Assembly: GCA_003252145.1 (NCBI GenBank)
Contig: QKDJ01000246.1
Location: 1-10,010, forward strand
DNA: 10,010 bases
Direction: 5' to 3'
Source: Azovibrio restrictus
Lineage (GTDB): Bacteria > Pseudomonadota > Gammaproteobacteria > Burkholderiales > Rhodocyclaceae
Shown: positions 1-9,300 of the stretch, one piece after another
How positions within the stretch are numbered: position 1 is the stretch's first letter
How the letters are laid out: every line of letters begins with the position of its first letter
Notes under the pieces: generated by a model
Database searches by the model: none
What the model saw: the letters and a program-made list of their open reading frames with translations, nothing else
Told to the model about the DNA's origin: nothing
Program-made: the position numbers and the translations under genes

Positions 1-807
1 GGCGAACTCCCCTTCGAAGTCCCGCATATTCCCCACCTCGGCCCCCCGGAAGGCGTAGATGCTCTGATCGTCGTCCCCCACGGCGAACACGGCAGCGCCG
101 CCCCCGGCCAGAAGCTTCAGCCAGGCATACTGGAGCCGGTTGGTGTCCTGAAACTCATCCACCAGAATGTGGCGAAAACGCTCCTGGTAATGACGCCGCA
201 GGGGTTCATTACGGCCCAGCAATTCGTAGCAGCGCAGCAGCAGTTCGGCAAAATCCACCACCCCTTCCCGCTGGCACTGGGTCTCGTACTCCTGATACAG
301 CTCCACCTTCTTGCGGGTATGGGGGTCGTAAGCCTCGGCCTGGGCGGCCCGGATACCCTGCTCTTTGTGACCATTGATGAAATACATCATTTCCCGGGGC
401 GGATATTTCTCGTCATCCACATTCAGGTTTTTCATCAGGCGCTTGATGGCCGCCAGTTGGTCCGCCGTATCGAGAATCTGGAAAGACTGGGGCAGGCCCG
501 CATCCTTGAAATGGGCCCGCAGCATGCGATTACACAGGCCGTGGAAGGTGCCAATCCACATGCTTCTGGGGTTGACCGGCACCTGGGCGGACAAGCGGGT
601 CACCATTTCCCGGGCCGCCTTGTTGGTGAAGGTCACTGCCAGAATGCCGTGGGGGCTCACCTGCCCCGTGGAAATCAACCAGGCAATACGGGTCGTCAAT
701 ACCCGGGTCTTGCCACTGCCCGCCCCCGCCAGAATCAGGCCATGTACTGGCGGCAAGGTCACAGCCTGAAGTTGGGGAGGATTGAGATGAGCAAGCAAAT
801 CGGACAT
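1..807 (-). CDS. uvrD: UvrD-type SF1 DNA helicase II, N-terminal part (3' end beyond window)
   Basis: ATP-dependent 3'-5' DNA helicase that unwinds DNA in nucleotide excision repair and mismatch repair. The visible 269 codons contain the N-terminal Q-motif region (LNPPQLQAV, about 8-16), Walker A AGAGSGKT at 27-34, motif Ia TFTNKAA, motif Ib GTFHGL, the DEFQD Walker B box with the Asp-Glu pair at 217-218, and motif [11 protein letters not shown] with Q248. Spacing matches E. coli UvrD almost residue for residue, and phrases such as ADQL and [11 protein letters not shown] fit UvrD better than Rep. The ATG at 805-807 gives [12 protein letters not shown], the usual family start; no good Shine-Dalgarno precedes it. 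The gene is divergent from the next gene and continues past the left edge. The family call is seen directly; repair roles are from the family. Confidence 0.95.
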   Translation of the reverse strand, partial: MSDLLAHLNPPQLQAVTLPPVHGLILAGAGSGKTRVLTTRIAWLISTGQVSPHGILAVTFTNKAAREMVTRLSAQVPVNPRSMWIGTFHGLCNRMLRAHFKDAGLPQSFQILDTADQLAAIKRLMKNLNVDDEKYPPREMMYFINGHKEQGIRAAQAEAYDPHTRKKVELYQEYETQCQREGVVDFAELLLRCYELLGRNEPLRRHYQERFRHILVDEFQDTNRLQYAWLKLLAGGGAAVFAVGDDDQSIYAFRGAEVGNMRDFEGEFA

Positions 808-857
808 GTGGAAAACCCGGATGTTGAGTCTGTAAACAAAATTTAAAATTCGCACCC

Positions 858-863
858 ATTGTA
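858..863 (-). promoter_or_regulatory. possible -10 element for uvrD
   Basis: Read on the minus strand this is TACAAT, about 50 bases upstream of the uvrD ATG. The matching -35 position (881-886, AAACAA on the minus strand) is poor, so this is only a candidate. The dyad at 885-903 would lie against its -35 region. Confidence 0.25.
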
Positions 864-884
864 CCGTTCGGATGGAAACGTTGT

Positions 885-903
885 TTTTGTGCAACGCACA
901 AAA
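885..903. repeat. perfect dyad TTTTGTGC-AAC-GCACAAAA
   Basis: Two 8-base arms are perfectly complementary around a 3-base spacer, in the divergent region between uvrD and the small gene at 1051. The inner arm also takes part in a second possible pairing, CGTTG (879-883) with CAACG (892-896). It reads more like an operator than a terminator because it lies upstream of both genes. The regulator is unknown. Confidence 0.5.
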
Positions 904-939
904 TAAATGAACCAAGCCTCCCCATTTCCATCCAACAGG

Positions 940-953
940 CCAATACGCATTGG
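940..953. repeat. inverted repeat CCAAT-ACGC-ATTGG
   Basis: Five-base perfect arms around a 4-base centre, immediately upstream of a TACAAT hexamer. This would place it in the -10/-35 spacer of a candidate promoter for the gene at 1051, where a repressor or MerR-type activator could sit. A short dyad like this can also arise by chance. Confidence 0.35.
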
Positions 954-955
954 AT

Positions 956-961
956 TACAAT
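956..961 (+). promoter_or_regulatory. possible -10 element TACAAT for the gene at 1051
   Basis: TACAAT lies 90 bases before the ATG at 1051. Upstream bases at the -35 distance (around CCAACA at 932-937) match the sigma-70 consensus poorly, so promoter strength would be low or activator-dependent. Confidence 0.3.
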
Positions 962-1038
962 TCGTACCGCAGTGCAGCAAAAACTGTTCACGAGACATGG
1001 ATGCCCAACTGCATGAGCTCACCAGCTCACTGAAATTT

Positions 1039-1044
1039 AAGGAG
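1039..1044 (+). promoter_or_regulatory. strong Shine-Dalgarno AAGGAG that sets the start at 1051
   Basis: AAGGAG sits 6 bases before the ATG at 1051. The frame stays open upstream to an ATG at 907, but that start has no comparable ribosome binding site and would translate through the putative promoter and dyad region, so 1051 is preferred. Confidence 0.85.
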
Positions 1045-1050
1045 AACACC

Positions 1051-1407
1051 ATGAAAGCCCCGAAGATACTGCCCTGGGTTGCCAAGAAAGCTGGCATCAG
1101 TGAAACCCTGGCCCTGAAGCTGTGGCGTCGCGCCGCAGGTGAAGCCCAGCTCCTGACCGGGAAGCAGGAAGGATCGGAATACTGGGGACTGGCTGTGGAA
1201 CGTTTTCTGGATCTGGCCGAGGAAGAATCCACCCAGCGTAGCGCCAGCGACCTGCTGATGCCCGCACCCAAGGTGGACTGGATGTGGCGTCATCAAAGCC
1301 GCATGTCCATGCTCTCCCTGATGGCCGCCCAGAACGCTTACCGTTTCTGGCAACACACCTGGCAGAATTTCTACCTGCCTCGGGAAATGCAGAACCGGGC
1401 CGCCTGA
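1051..1407 (+). CDS. conserved-looking small tryptophan-rich protein, function unknown
   Basis: A 118-residue protein that I do not recognise by function; I have a vague memory of similar hypothetical proteins in other betaproteobacteria. It has no signal peptide, no clear membrane span and no cysteine. It has seven tryptophans (9, 25, 45, 77, 79, 100, 104) and looks mainly helical. The N-terminal half is basic then acidic (KLWRRAAGEAQ; DLAEEES), followed by a Pro/Ser-containing linker near 60-75 and a C-terminal half with WMWRHQSRM and FWQHTWQNF. The strong ribosome binding site and the dedicated terminator downstream suggest a well-expressed single-gene transcript. Its neighbours, uvrD (divergent) and leuS (separate promoter), give no clue to its role. 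The gene being real is well supported; its function is open. Confidence 0.85.
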   Translation: MKAPKILPWVAKKAGISETLALKLWRRAAGEAQLLTGKQEGSEYWGLAVERFLDLAEEESTQRSASDLLMPAPKVDWMWRHQSRMSMLSLMAAQNAYRFWQHTWQNFYLPREMQNRAA

Positions 1408-4245
<2,838 letters not shown>

Positions 4246-4259
4246 TCCCGTCCGAAACT

Positions 4260-4263
4260 GGAG
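4260..4263 (+). promoter_or_regulatory. Shine-Dalgarno GGAG of lptE
   Basis: GGAG lies 6 bases before the lptE ATG at 4270, within the 24-base gap after leuS. It supports that start, and with no terminator in the gap it supports co-transcription. Confidence 0.7.
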
Positions 4264-4269
4264 TAAGCC

Positions 4270-4791
4270 ATGCGCCTGATTCGTACCTGTCTGATGCTCT
4301 GTCTGGTCCTGTTGTTGGGAGCCTGCGGTTTCCACCTGCGTGGCTCCTTCGACATTCCCTACGAAGGCCTCTACATCGACCTGCCTGAGAATTCGGTGCT
4401 GGGCGCCGATCTGCGTCGCCAGATCAATGCCCACCAACCCCATTTGCTGGTGGAAGACCGGAAAAAAGCCAAGACCTTCTTCCGGCAGCTAGGCTCAGAC
4501 CGGGAACGGATCATCGCCGCCATCAACGCGGAAGGTCGGGCACGGGAATACCAACTGCGTTTGCGTTACTCGTTCAACGTGATTGATGACAAGGGACAGT
4601 CCCTGATCCCTCCCAACCAGATCATCCTGGCCCGGGAAGTCACCTATGACGATAACCAGGTTCTGGCCAAGGATCAGGAAGAAAACTTCCTCTGGCAGGA
4701 TATGGAGCGGGACCTGGCCCAACAGATTCTGCGGCGCCTGAGCGTAGTCCAGCCCAAGCCCAAGGCCCCTGCTGAGCCCGACGACAACTGA
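4270..4791 (+). CDS. lptE: LPS-assembly lipoprotein LptE
   Basis: Outer-membrane lipoprotein that plugs the LptD barrel and helps insert lipopolysaccharide into the outer leaflet. The 173-residue product starts with a lipoprotein signal: basic MRLIR, a hydrophobic stretch, then the lipobox LGAC with the lipidated cysteine at 19. Directly after it comes GFHLRG, the typical start of mature LptE. The body contains the expected beta-strand/helix pattern (QLRLRYSFNVID; ILAREVTYDDNQVLAKDQEE; QDMERDLAQQILRRL) and a proline/acid-rich tail. Its position between leuS and holA is the arrangement known in E. coli and many other proteobacteria, which supports the name. Its TGA shares one base with the holA ATG. 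Confidence 0.93.
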   Translation: MRLIRTCLMLCLVLLLGACGFHLRGSFDIPYEGLYIDLPENSVLGADLRRQINAHQPHLLVEDRKKAKTFFRQLGSDRERIIAAINAEGRAREYQLRLRYSFNVIDDKGQSLIPPNQIILAREVTYDDNQVLAKDQEENFLWQDMERDLAQQILRRLSVVQPKPKAPAEPDDN

Positions 4792-5798
4792 TGCAGATCA
4801 AGGGCGAGCAACTGGTCAGCCACCTGGAAGAGGGCATCAAGCCCCTCTATATGGTGTGCGGTGACTCGCCCCTGCTGGTGCTGGAGGCGGCAGACACCAT
4901 CCGTCAGGCAGCCCGCCATCGGGGTTACACGGAACGGGAAGTCCTCACCGTACTGTCCGGTTTTGACTGGGGACAACTGGCTGCCGCGACCGGCAACATG
5001 TCCCTGTTTGGCGGCCTGAAACTGGTGGATTTGCGCATTCCCAATGGCAAGCCAGGCAAGGACGGCAGCGCTGCCCTGACCGCCTACTGCCAGCACATGA
5101 GTCCCGATAATGTGCTCCTGATCACCCTGCCCCAACTGGATTGGAAAGAAGAAAAGGCCGCCTGGTTCACCACCCTGGCTCAGGCTGGCGTACTGGTCAA
5201 ACCTCAGGCGCCCAGCCTGGGCGAATTACCTGGCTGGATTGCCGGACGTCTGCGCCGTCAGCAACAAAGCGCCGATGATGAAGGACTACGTTTCATGGCG
5301 GAACGGGTGGAGGGCAACCTGCTGGCGGCCCATCAGGAAATCCAGAAACTGGGACTCCTGTACCCCACCGGCCAGATTTCCCTGGAACAGATTCGCGAAG
5401 CCGTACTCAATGTGGCCCGCTATAGCGTGGATGATGTGCGGGAGGCCCTACTCAGCGGTGACCTGCCGCGCCTGGCCCGAACTCTGGAAGGGCTTCATCA
5501 GGAAGGGGAGTCCCCGGTCCTGGTGCTCTGGGCCCTGACGGAAGAAATCCGTGCCCTGGCCCAGGTAAAGGCGGGAATGGCCCGCAATCAGAATATGGAC
5601 AGCCTGTTCCGGGAACTACGCATTTGGGGTCATCGGCAAGCCCAGGTGCGACGGGCCGCCCAACAATTGGGGGCCAAGGCTCTGAAATCGGCCCTTGAAC
5701 AGGCAGCCCGGCTGGACCGCTGCATCAAGGGCCTGGAAAGTGGAAGCGACCCTTGGGATGGCTTCCTGCGGTTGGGGATGTCCTTAGCCTTCCGCTGA
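4791..5798 (+). CDS. holA: DNA polymerase III delta subunit (clamp loader)
   Basis: The delta subunit is the clamp-loader component that opens the beta sliding clamp. The product is 335 residues, against 343 in E. coli. The N-terminus (QLVSHLEEGIKPLYMVCGDSPLLVLEAADTIRQAA) matches the family start. The clamp-binding motif MSLFGG carries Leu72-Phe73, equivalent to the beta-binding Leu-Phe of E. coli delta. The middle LLITLPQLDWKEEKAAWF and the C-terminal helical collar domain (VLVLWALTEEIRALAQV; ALEQAARLDRCIKG) are present. The TGATG junction with lptE implies translational coupling. The last 15 bases overlap the end of the minus-strand gene at 5784-6041, and no terminator is visible. Confidence 0.94.
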   Translation: MQIKGEQLVSHLEEGIKPLYMVCGDSPLLVLEAADTIRQAARHRGYTEREVLTVLSGFDWGQLAAATGNMSLFGGLKLVDLRIPNGKPGKDGSAALTAYCQHMSPDNVLLITLPQLDWKEEKAAWFTTLAQAGVLVKPQAPSLGELPGWIAGRLRRQQQSADDEGLRFMAERVEGNLLAAHQEIQKLGLLYPTGQISLEQIREAVLNVARYSVDDVREALLSGDLPRLARTLEGLHQEGESPVLVLWALTEEIRALAQVKAGMARNQNMDSLFRELRIWGHRQAQVRRAAQQLGAKALKSALEQAARLDRCIKGLESGSDPWDGFLRLGMSLAFR

Positions 5799-6041
5799 AG
5801 GCTTTTCCCCTGCCTCACCGTCGGCCGTATTTTCCGGCCCTAAATCGTCCCAAAGGCAATCCTCAAGGCAACGCACATCGGTCAATCCATGGGCTTGGCA
5901 TTCGGTGACCAGGCATTCCCCGTGGCAATCCTCATTGACCACCACCACCTGCATTTCCGTATCTACACGGCGCTCGCCATCCCAGTAACAGCAGGTCGCG
6001 CAGACTTTCACTTCTGCCGGAAGTATCAGTTTTTGTGTCAT
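5784..6041 (-). CDS. cysteine-rich small protein of unknown function
   Basis: An 85-residue acidic protein with eight cysteines at 14, 17, 18, 39, 43, 48, 58 and 62, arranged as CxxCC, then Cx3Cx4C, then Cx3C. The pattern CATCCYWDGERR resembles the opening of small metal-binding (zinc or iron-sulphur) domains. The last 20 or so residues are a low-complexity acidic/Gly/Pro tail. There is no signal peptide. It is convergent with holA, overlapping it by 15 bases, and divergent from proA with 136 bases between them. Upstream GGGGGCGGA is at best a weak ribosome binding site. Support for a real gene is the cysteine pattern, the position filling an otherwise empty gap and the intact frame; I do not recognise the family. 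It could be a spurious frame. Confidence 0.65.
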   Translation of the reverse strand: MTQKLILPAEVKVCATCCYWDGERRVDTEMQVVVVNEDCHGECLVTECQAHGLTDVRCLEDCLWDDLGPENTADGEAGEKPSAEG

Positions 6042-6076
6042 TCCGCCCCCAATGAAGGGATTTCCTCAATCAATGT

Positions 6077-6096
6077 GTGGGTAAGAGTTTACCCGC
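6077..6096. repeat. inverted repeat GGGTAA-GAGT-TTACCC in the proA/cysteine-rich gene divergent region
   Basis: Six perfect pairs (6079-6084 with 6089-6094) extend outward by a G-T and a G-C pair, around a 4-base loop. It lies between two divergent genes, about 30 bases upstream of the proA -10 candidate, so it could be an operator. There is no T-run, so it is not a terminator. Confidence 0.4.
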
Positions 6097-6125
6097 TCCC
6101 GAAAGGTTCCGTGGAGATTTACACC

Positions 6126-6131
6126 TATAAT
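6126..6131 (+). promoter_or_regulatory. -10 element TATAAT for proA
   Basis: A perfect TATAAT lies 46 bases before the proA ATG. The -35 region (AAGGTT at 6103-6108 for a 17-base spacer) is poor. The hexamer and its position upstream of the first gene of a run make it the likely promoter core of proA-ogt-xerD. Confidence 0.5.
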
Positions 6132-6150
6132 CTTCTTTTTGGATGAAGCT

Positions 6151-6170
6151 CCGGAAAACCCCGGAAAAAC
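6151..6170 (+). repeat. short tandem repeat in proA leader
   Basis: CCGGAAAACC is followed directly by CCGGAAAAAC, two 10-base units differing at one base, in the untranslated leader just before the proA start. The second GGA is the only Shine-Dalgarno-like sequence, 12 bases from the ATG, which is longer than ideal. Confidence 0.4.
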
Positions 6171-6177
6171 GATTCCC

Positions 6178-7398
6178 ATGGACATCAAGCACTACATGCA
6201 GACCCTGGGCCAACAGGCCCGTGCCGCCTCCCGCCATCTGGCCCGCGCCAGCACGGCAGAGAAGAATACCGCCCTGGAAGCCATTGCCGGCGCCATCCTG
6301 CGCGAAAAGGAGGCCCTGCTGGCTGCCAACCAGAAGGATCTGGATGCCGCCAAGGCCGCCGGTCTCGAACCCGCCATGCTGGACCGCCTGACCCTGACGG
6401 CCAAGGGCGTGGACAGCATGGCTGCCGGCGTGCTGCAGATTGCCCACCTAGCCGACCCCATCGGTGAAATGACCTACATCAAGTACCGCCCCTCCTGCAT
6501 TCAGGTGGGCAAGATGCGCGTGCCTCTCGGCGTCATCGGCATCGCCGCCCTGTGCCTGAAATCCGGCAACGCGGCCATCCTGCGGGGCGGCTCCGAAGCC
6601 ATTCACTGCAACCAGGCCATTGCTGCCCTGGTGCAGGAAGGCCTGCGCACCGCCGGTCTACCGGCCGAGGCCGTACAGGTGGTGGAAACCACTGACCGGG
6701 CCGCCGTGGGCGAACTGATCACCATGCGCGAATACGTGGATGTGATCGTGCCCCGGGGCGGCAAGGGCCTGATCGCCCGCCTGCTGGCCGAAGCCCGGGT
6801 GCCCATGATCCAGCACCTGGACGGCAACTGCCACGTGTATCTGGAAGCAGAAGCCGACCCCAACAAGGCCCTGCGCATTGTGGAGAATGCCAAGACCCAG
6901 CGTTATGGCACCTGCAACACGGCGGAATCCCTGTTGGTGGATCGGGAAGTGGCCAAGATGCTGCTACCCATGATCGGCCACATGCTCACCGAAAAGGGCG
7001 TGGAAATCCGCGGCTGCGCAGAAACCCTGGCCCTCATCGCCAACGCCCAGGCCGCCACGGACGAGGATTACGCCACCGAATACCTGGCCCCGGTCATTTC
7101 CGTGAAGGTGGTGGAAGGTATCGACGAAGCCATCGCCCATATCAACCAGTATTCCTCTCACCATACGGAAGCCATCGTCACGGAAAACCATACCCTGGCC
7201 ATGCGCTTCCTGCGGGAAGTGGACTCCAGCTCGGTGATGATCAATGCCTCCACCCGCTTCGCCGACGGCTTCGAGTACGGCCTGGGGGCTGAAATCGGCA
7301 TCTCCACCGACAAGATTCACGCCCGGGGCCCCGTGGGCCTGGAAGGCCTGACCAGTCAGAAATGGGTGGTCTTCGGTAATGGCCACGTGCGCGGCTGA
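6178..7398 (+). CDS. proA: gamma-glutamyl phosphate reductase, with an internal 12-residue gap at a conserved motif
   Basis: ProA reduces gamma-glutamyl phosphate to glutamate semialdehyde with NADPH, the second step of proline synthesis. The 406-residue product starts [19 protein letters not shown], the typical betaproteobacterial start, so I chose the ATG at 6178 over the open frame from 6139. Nearly all family landmarks are present: [47 protein letters not shown], catalytic cysteine 246 in [23 protein letters not shown] and [14 protein letters not shown]. However, GVIGI (118-122) runs straight into [10 protein letters not shown]. coli and every ProA I can recall carry IYEARPNVT plus three further residues between these, so 12 residues are missing. 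Adding 12 gives 418, the usual family length. In this aldehyde-dehydrogenase fold, that loop carries the asparagine matching the oxyanion-hole residue, so activity is doubtful. The last 20 bases overlap ogt. Confidence 0.93.
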   Translation: MDIKHYMQTLGQQARAASRHLARASTAEKNTALEAIAGAILREKEALLAANQKDLDAAKAAGLEPAMLDRLTLTAKGVDSMAAGVLQIAHLADPIGEMTYIKYRPSCIQVGKMRVPLGVIGIAALCLKSGNAAILRGGSEAIHCNQAIAALVQEGLRTAGLPAEAVQVVETTDRAAVGELITMREYVDVIVPRGGKGLIARLLAEARVPMIQHLDGNCHVYLEAEADPNKALRIVENAKTQRYGTCNTAESLLVDREVAKMLLPMIGHMLTEKGVEIRGCAETLALIANAQAATDEDYATEYLAPVISVKVVEGIDEAIAHINQYSSHHTEAIVTENHTLAMRFLREVDSSSVMINASTRFADGFEYGLGAEIGISTDKIHARGPVGLEGLTSQKWVVFGNGHVRG

Positions 7399-7879
7399 CG
7401 CCACCGACCTCCCCTTCGACGCCGTCGTGGCTGCCCCGGGCTTCGCTCTGGGCGTGCGCTGCGGCGGGGAGGCCCTGACGGCCGTCCGTTTTCTTGAGCC
7501 CCGCCCGTCTCAGGCAGGCAGCACCGCCCTGGCTCAAGAAGCTGCCCGGCAATTGCAAGCCTGGCTGCAGGACGCCCGCTTTGGCTTCGACCTGCCCCTG
7601 CATCCTCAAGGTACGGATTTCCAGCATCGGGTCTGGCAGCAGATTGCCGCCATTCCCCTGGCTCAAACCCGCAGCTACGGCCAACTGGCTCAAGCCCTGG
7701 GCAGCGGCCCTCGGGCTGTGGGCGGTGCCTGTGGCGCCAATCCCCTGCCCGTCATCGTGCCCTGCCACCGGGTATTGGCCGCCCACGGAGGCCTGGGAGG
7801 CTTCAACCGGGCCCGGGGTGGTTTTCTTCTGGATGTGAAACGCTGGCTCCTGGCCCATGAAGCGTCAGCAGCCCGCTGA
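7379..7879 (+). CDS. ogt: methylated-DNA--protein-cysteine S-methyltransferase
   Basis: Suicidal repair protein that transfers alkyl groups from O6-alkylguanine (and O4-alkylthymine) to its own cysteine. The 166-residue product has a variable N-terminal domain (1-75) and the conserved DNA-binding/active-site domain: [26 protein letters not shown], the arginine-finger region [14 protein letters not shown] (R112), and the active site PCHRV at 128-132 with acceptor Cys129. It ends with the expected [15 protein letters not shown]. There is no Ada-type N-terminal methylphosphotriester domain or AraC domain, so this is the stand-alone Ogt/MGMT type; Ogt versus AdaB naming is uncertain. The start lies inside proA (20-base overlap) and its end overlaps xerD by 23 bases, so it is probably translated by coupling. 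Confidence 0.93.
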   Translation: MATCAADATDLPFDAVVAAPGFALGVRCGGEALTAVRFLEPRPSQAGSTALAQEAARQLQAWLQDARFGFDLPLHPQGTDFQHRVWQQIAAIPLAQTRSYGQLAQALGSGPRAVGGACGANPLPVIVPCHRVLAAHGGLGGFNRARGGFLLDVKRWLLAHEASAAR

Positions 7880-8792
7880 ACCACACGCCCCCCTGCGGCC
7901 AGAGGACCTGGCTGACATCGACATCTTCTGCGATGCCCTGTGGCTGGAAGATGGCCTGGCCAAGACCACCCTGGATAGCTACCGCATGGACCTGTCAGCC
8001 CTGGCCCGCTGGCTGGGCACGGAACAACGCCCCGCCCTGCTCCAGGCCAGCGAAGCCGACCTGCTGGCCTTTGTGGCCCGGCTCTCCCGGGAAAAGAAAG
8101 CCACCTCCCAATCCCGCTACCTTTCCAGCCTGCGCCGTTTCTACCGCTGGCAAGTGAGCCGGGGACGACTGGCCGCCGACCCTACGGGCCGACTATCCCG
8201 CCCTGTCACCCCCGGGCGCCTGCCCAAGGTGCTCTCGGAAGCCCAGGTGGAAGCCCTGCTGCAAGCGCCTGATCTGGATACCCCTCTGGGCCAACGGGAC
8301 CGGGCCATGCTGGAAACCCTCTACGCCACGGGCCTGCGAGTCTCGGAACTGGTAGGTCTGAAACTGCACGAAATCGGTTTCAACGAGGGGGTGGTGCGGG
8401 TCATGGGCAAGGGCAGCAAGGAGCGCCTGGTCCCCCTGGGAGAAGAGGCCCTGGAGTGGCTGCGCACCTTCATTCAGGAGGGCCGGGCCCAACTCCTGGC
8501 CGACCGCCCCTGCGAAGCCGTATTCGTCACCGCCCGGGCCGCCCCCATGACCCGGCAGATGTTCTGGACCCTGATCAAGGGCTACGCTACCCGGGCAGGC
8601 ATCGCCCGGGAACAGTTATCCCCCCACGTGCTGCGCCACGCCTTTGCCACCCACCTGCTCAACCACGGAGCAGACCTGCGGGTGGTGCAACTGTTGCTGG
8701 GCCACGCGGACATCACCACCACCCAGATTTACACCCATGTAGCCCGGGAACGGCTGAAGCGCTTGCACGGCGTTCACCATCCCCGAGGCTGA
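7857..8792 (+). CDS. xerD: tyrosine recombinase XerD
   Basis: Site-specific recombinase that, with XerC, resolves chromosome dimers at dif during FtsK-driven segregation. The 311-residue product has the N-terminal SAM-like core-binding domain (DIDIFCDALWLEDGLAKTTL onward) and the full catalytic set: R161 (TGLRVSELV), K185 (GKGSKERLVP), H257 and R260 (SPHVLRHAFATHLL), H283 (LLLGHADITTTQIYTH) and nucleophile Y292. Each is offset by exactly 13 from E. coli XerD (148, 172, 244, 247, 270, 279) because of a longer N-terminus. The C-terminal LHGVHHPRG matches XerD (HQQHHPRA) rather than XerC. The ATG is inside ogt with no Shine-Dalgarno visible. No dif-like site was seen in the window. Confidence 0.95.
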   Translation: MKRQQPAEPHAPLRPEDLADIDIFCDALWLEDGLAKTTLDSYRMDLSALARWLGTEQRPALLQASEADLLAFVARLSREKKATSQSRYLSSLRRFYRWQVSRGRLAADPTGRLSRPVTPGRLPKVLSEAQVEALLQAPDLDTPLGQRDRAMLETLYATGLRVSELVGLKLHEIGFNEGVVRVMGKGSKERLVPLGEEALEWLRTFIQEGRAQLLADRPCEAVFVTARAAPMTRQMFWTLIKGYATRAGIAREQLSPHVLRHAFATHLLNHGADLRVVQLLLGHADITTTQIYTHVARERLKRLHGVHHPRG

Positions 8793-8808
8793 GGGCTATC
8801 ATTCACTC

Positions 8809-9300
8809 ATGAAACACGATACCCACGCCCCCGAAACCCCGGCCACCCAGTTCCTGCGCCAGCACAAGATCGCCTTCTCCACCCACCTCTACGAGTATGT
8901 GGAACATGGGGGCACTTCCGTTTCAGCCAGCAGCTTGAATGTGGATGAACATGCGGTGGTGAAGACCCTGATCTTCCAGGACGAAGCCGCCAAACCCCTG
9001 ATCGTGCTCATGCATGGGGATTGCAAGGTGTCCGCCAAGGAATTGGCCCGTCAGGCTGCTCGCAAGAAGGTGGAACCCTGCAAGCCGGAAGTGGCCCAGC
9101 GCCATACGGGTTACATGGTGGGGGGCACCAGCCCCTTCGGCACGAAAAAGGCCTTACCCGTGTATCTGGAAAAAACCATCCTGGACCAGGCTCTGATCTA
9201 CATCAACGGCGGAAGACGGGGATTTCTCGTGGGTATTCACCCCCACGATCTGATCACCCTGCTAAACCCCACCCAGGTGAGTGTCGCCCTGGAAAAATGA
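8809..9300 (+). CDS. ybaK: Cys-tRNA(Pro)/Cys-tRNA(Cys) deacylase YbaK
   Basis: Editing protein that hydrolyses cysteine wrongly attached to tRNA-Pro by prolyl-tRNA synthetase. The 163-residue product matches YbaK (159 in E. coli). It has the catalytic lysine at 52 in VVKTLIF (E. coli K46 position), the hydrophobic core strand PLIVLMHGD, VSAKELAR, and the signature GYMVGGTSPFGTKK followed by LPVYLEKTILD and IYINGGRRGFLVGI. The ATG at 8809 lies 16 bases after the xerD stop. GAGGG at 8791-8795 is too far to be a convincing ribosome binding site, so coupling to xerD is possible. Its TGA directly abuts the folB stop on the other strand. Confidence 0.93.
   Translation: MKHDTHAPETPATQFLRQHKIAFSTHLYEYVEHGGTSVSASSLNVDEHAVVKTLIFQDEAAKPLIVLMHGDCKVSAKELARQAARKKVEPCKPEVAQRHTGYMVGGTSPFGTKKALPVYLEKTILDQALIYINGGRRGFLVGIHPHDLITLLNPTQVSVALEK

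Noticed and set aside
169..846. A 225-codon plus-strand open frame opposite uvrD
   Set aside because: It overlaps the motif-containing uvrD frame entirely, and its translation shows no family features.
907..1050. Extending the unknown gene upstream to the ATG at 907 (166 residues)
   Set aside because: The 1051 start has an ideal Shine-Dalgarno. The extension covers the candidate promoter and inverted repeat and has a different composition.
808..1050. A LexA (SOS) box for uvrD, as found upstream of E. coli uvrD
   Set aside because: CTGT-N8-ACAG was sought. Only half-sites such as CTGT at about 830 and 984 were found without the matching ACAG.
5889..6146. A plus-strand 85-codon frame between holA and proA
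   Set aside because: It is opposite the cysteine-rich gene, has no ribosome binding site, runs through the proA promoter, and its translation has no recognisable pattern.
6178..7398. Calling proA a pseudogene because of the missing motif and unusual residues (Cys107, Cys144)
   Set aside because: The frame, length and other catalytic residues are intact and the substitutions may be normal variation, so it is kept as a CDS with the deletion flagged.
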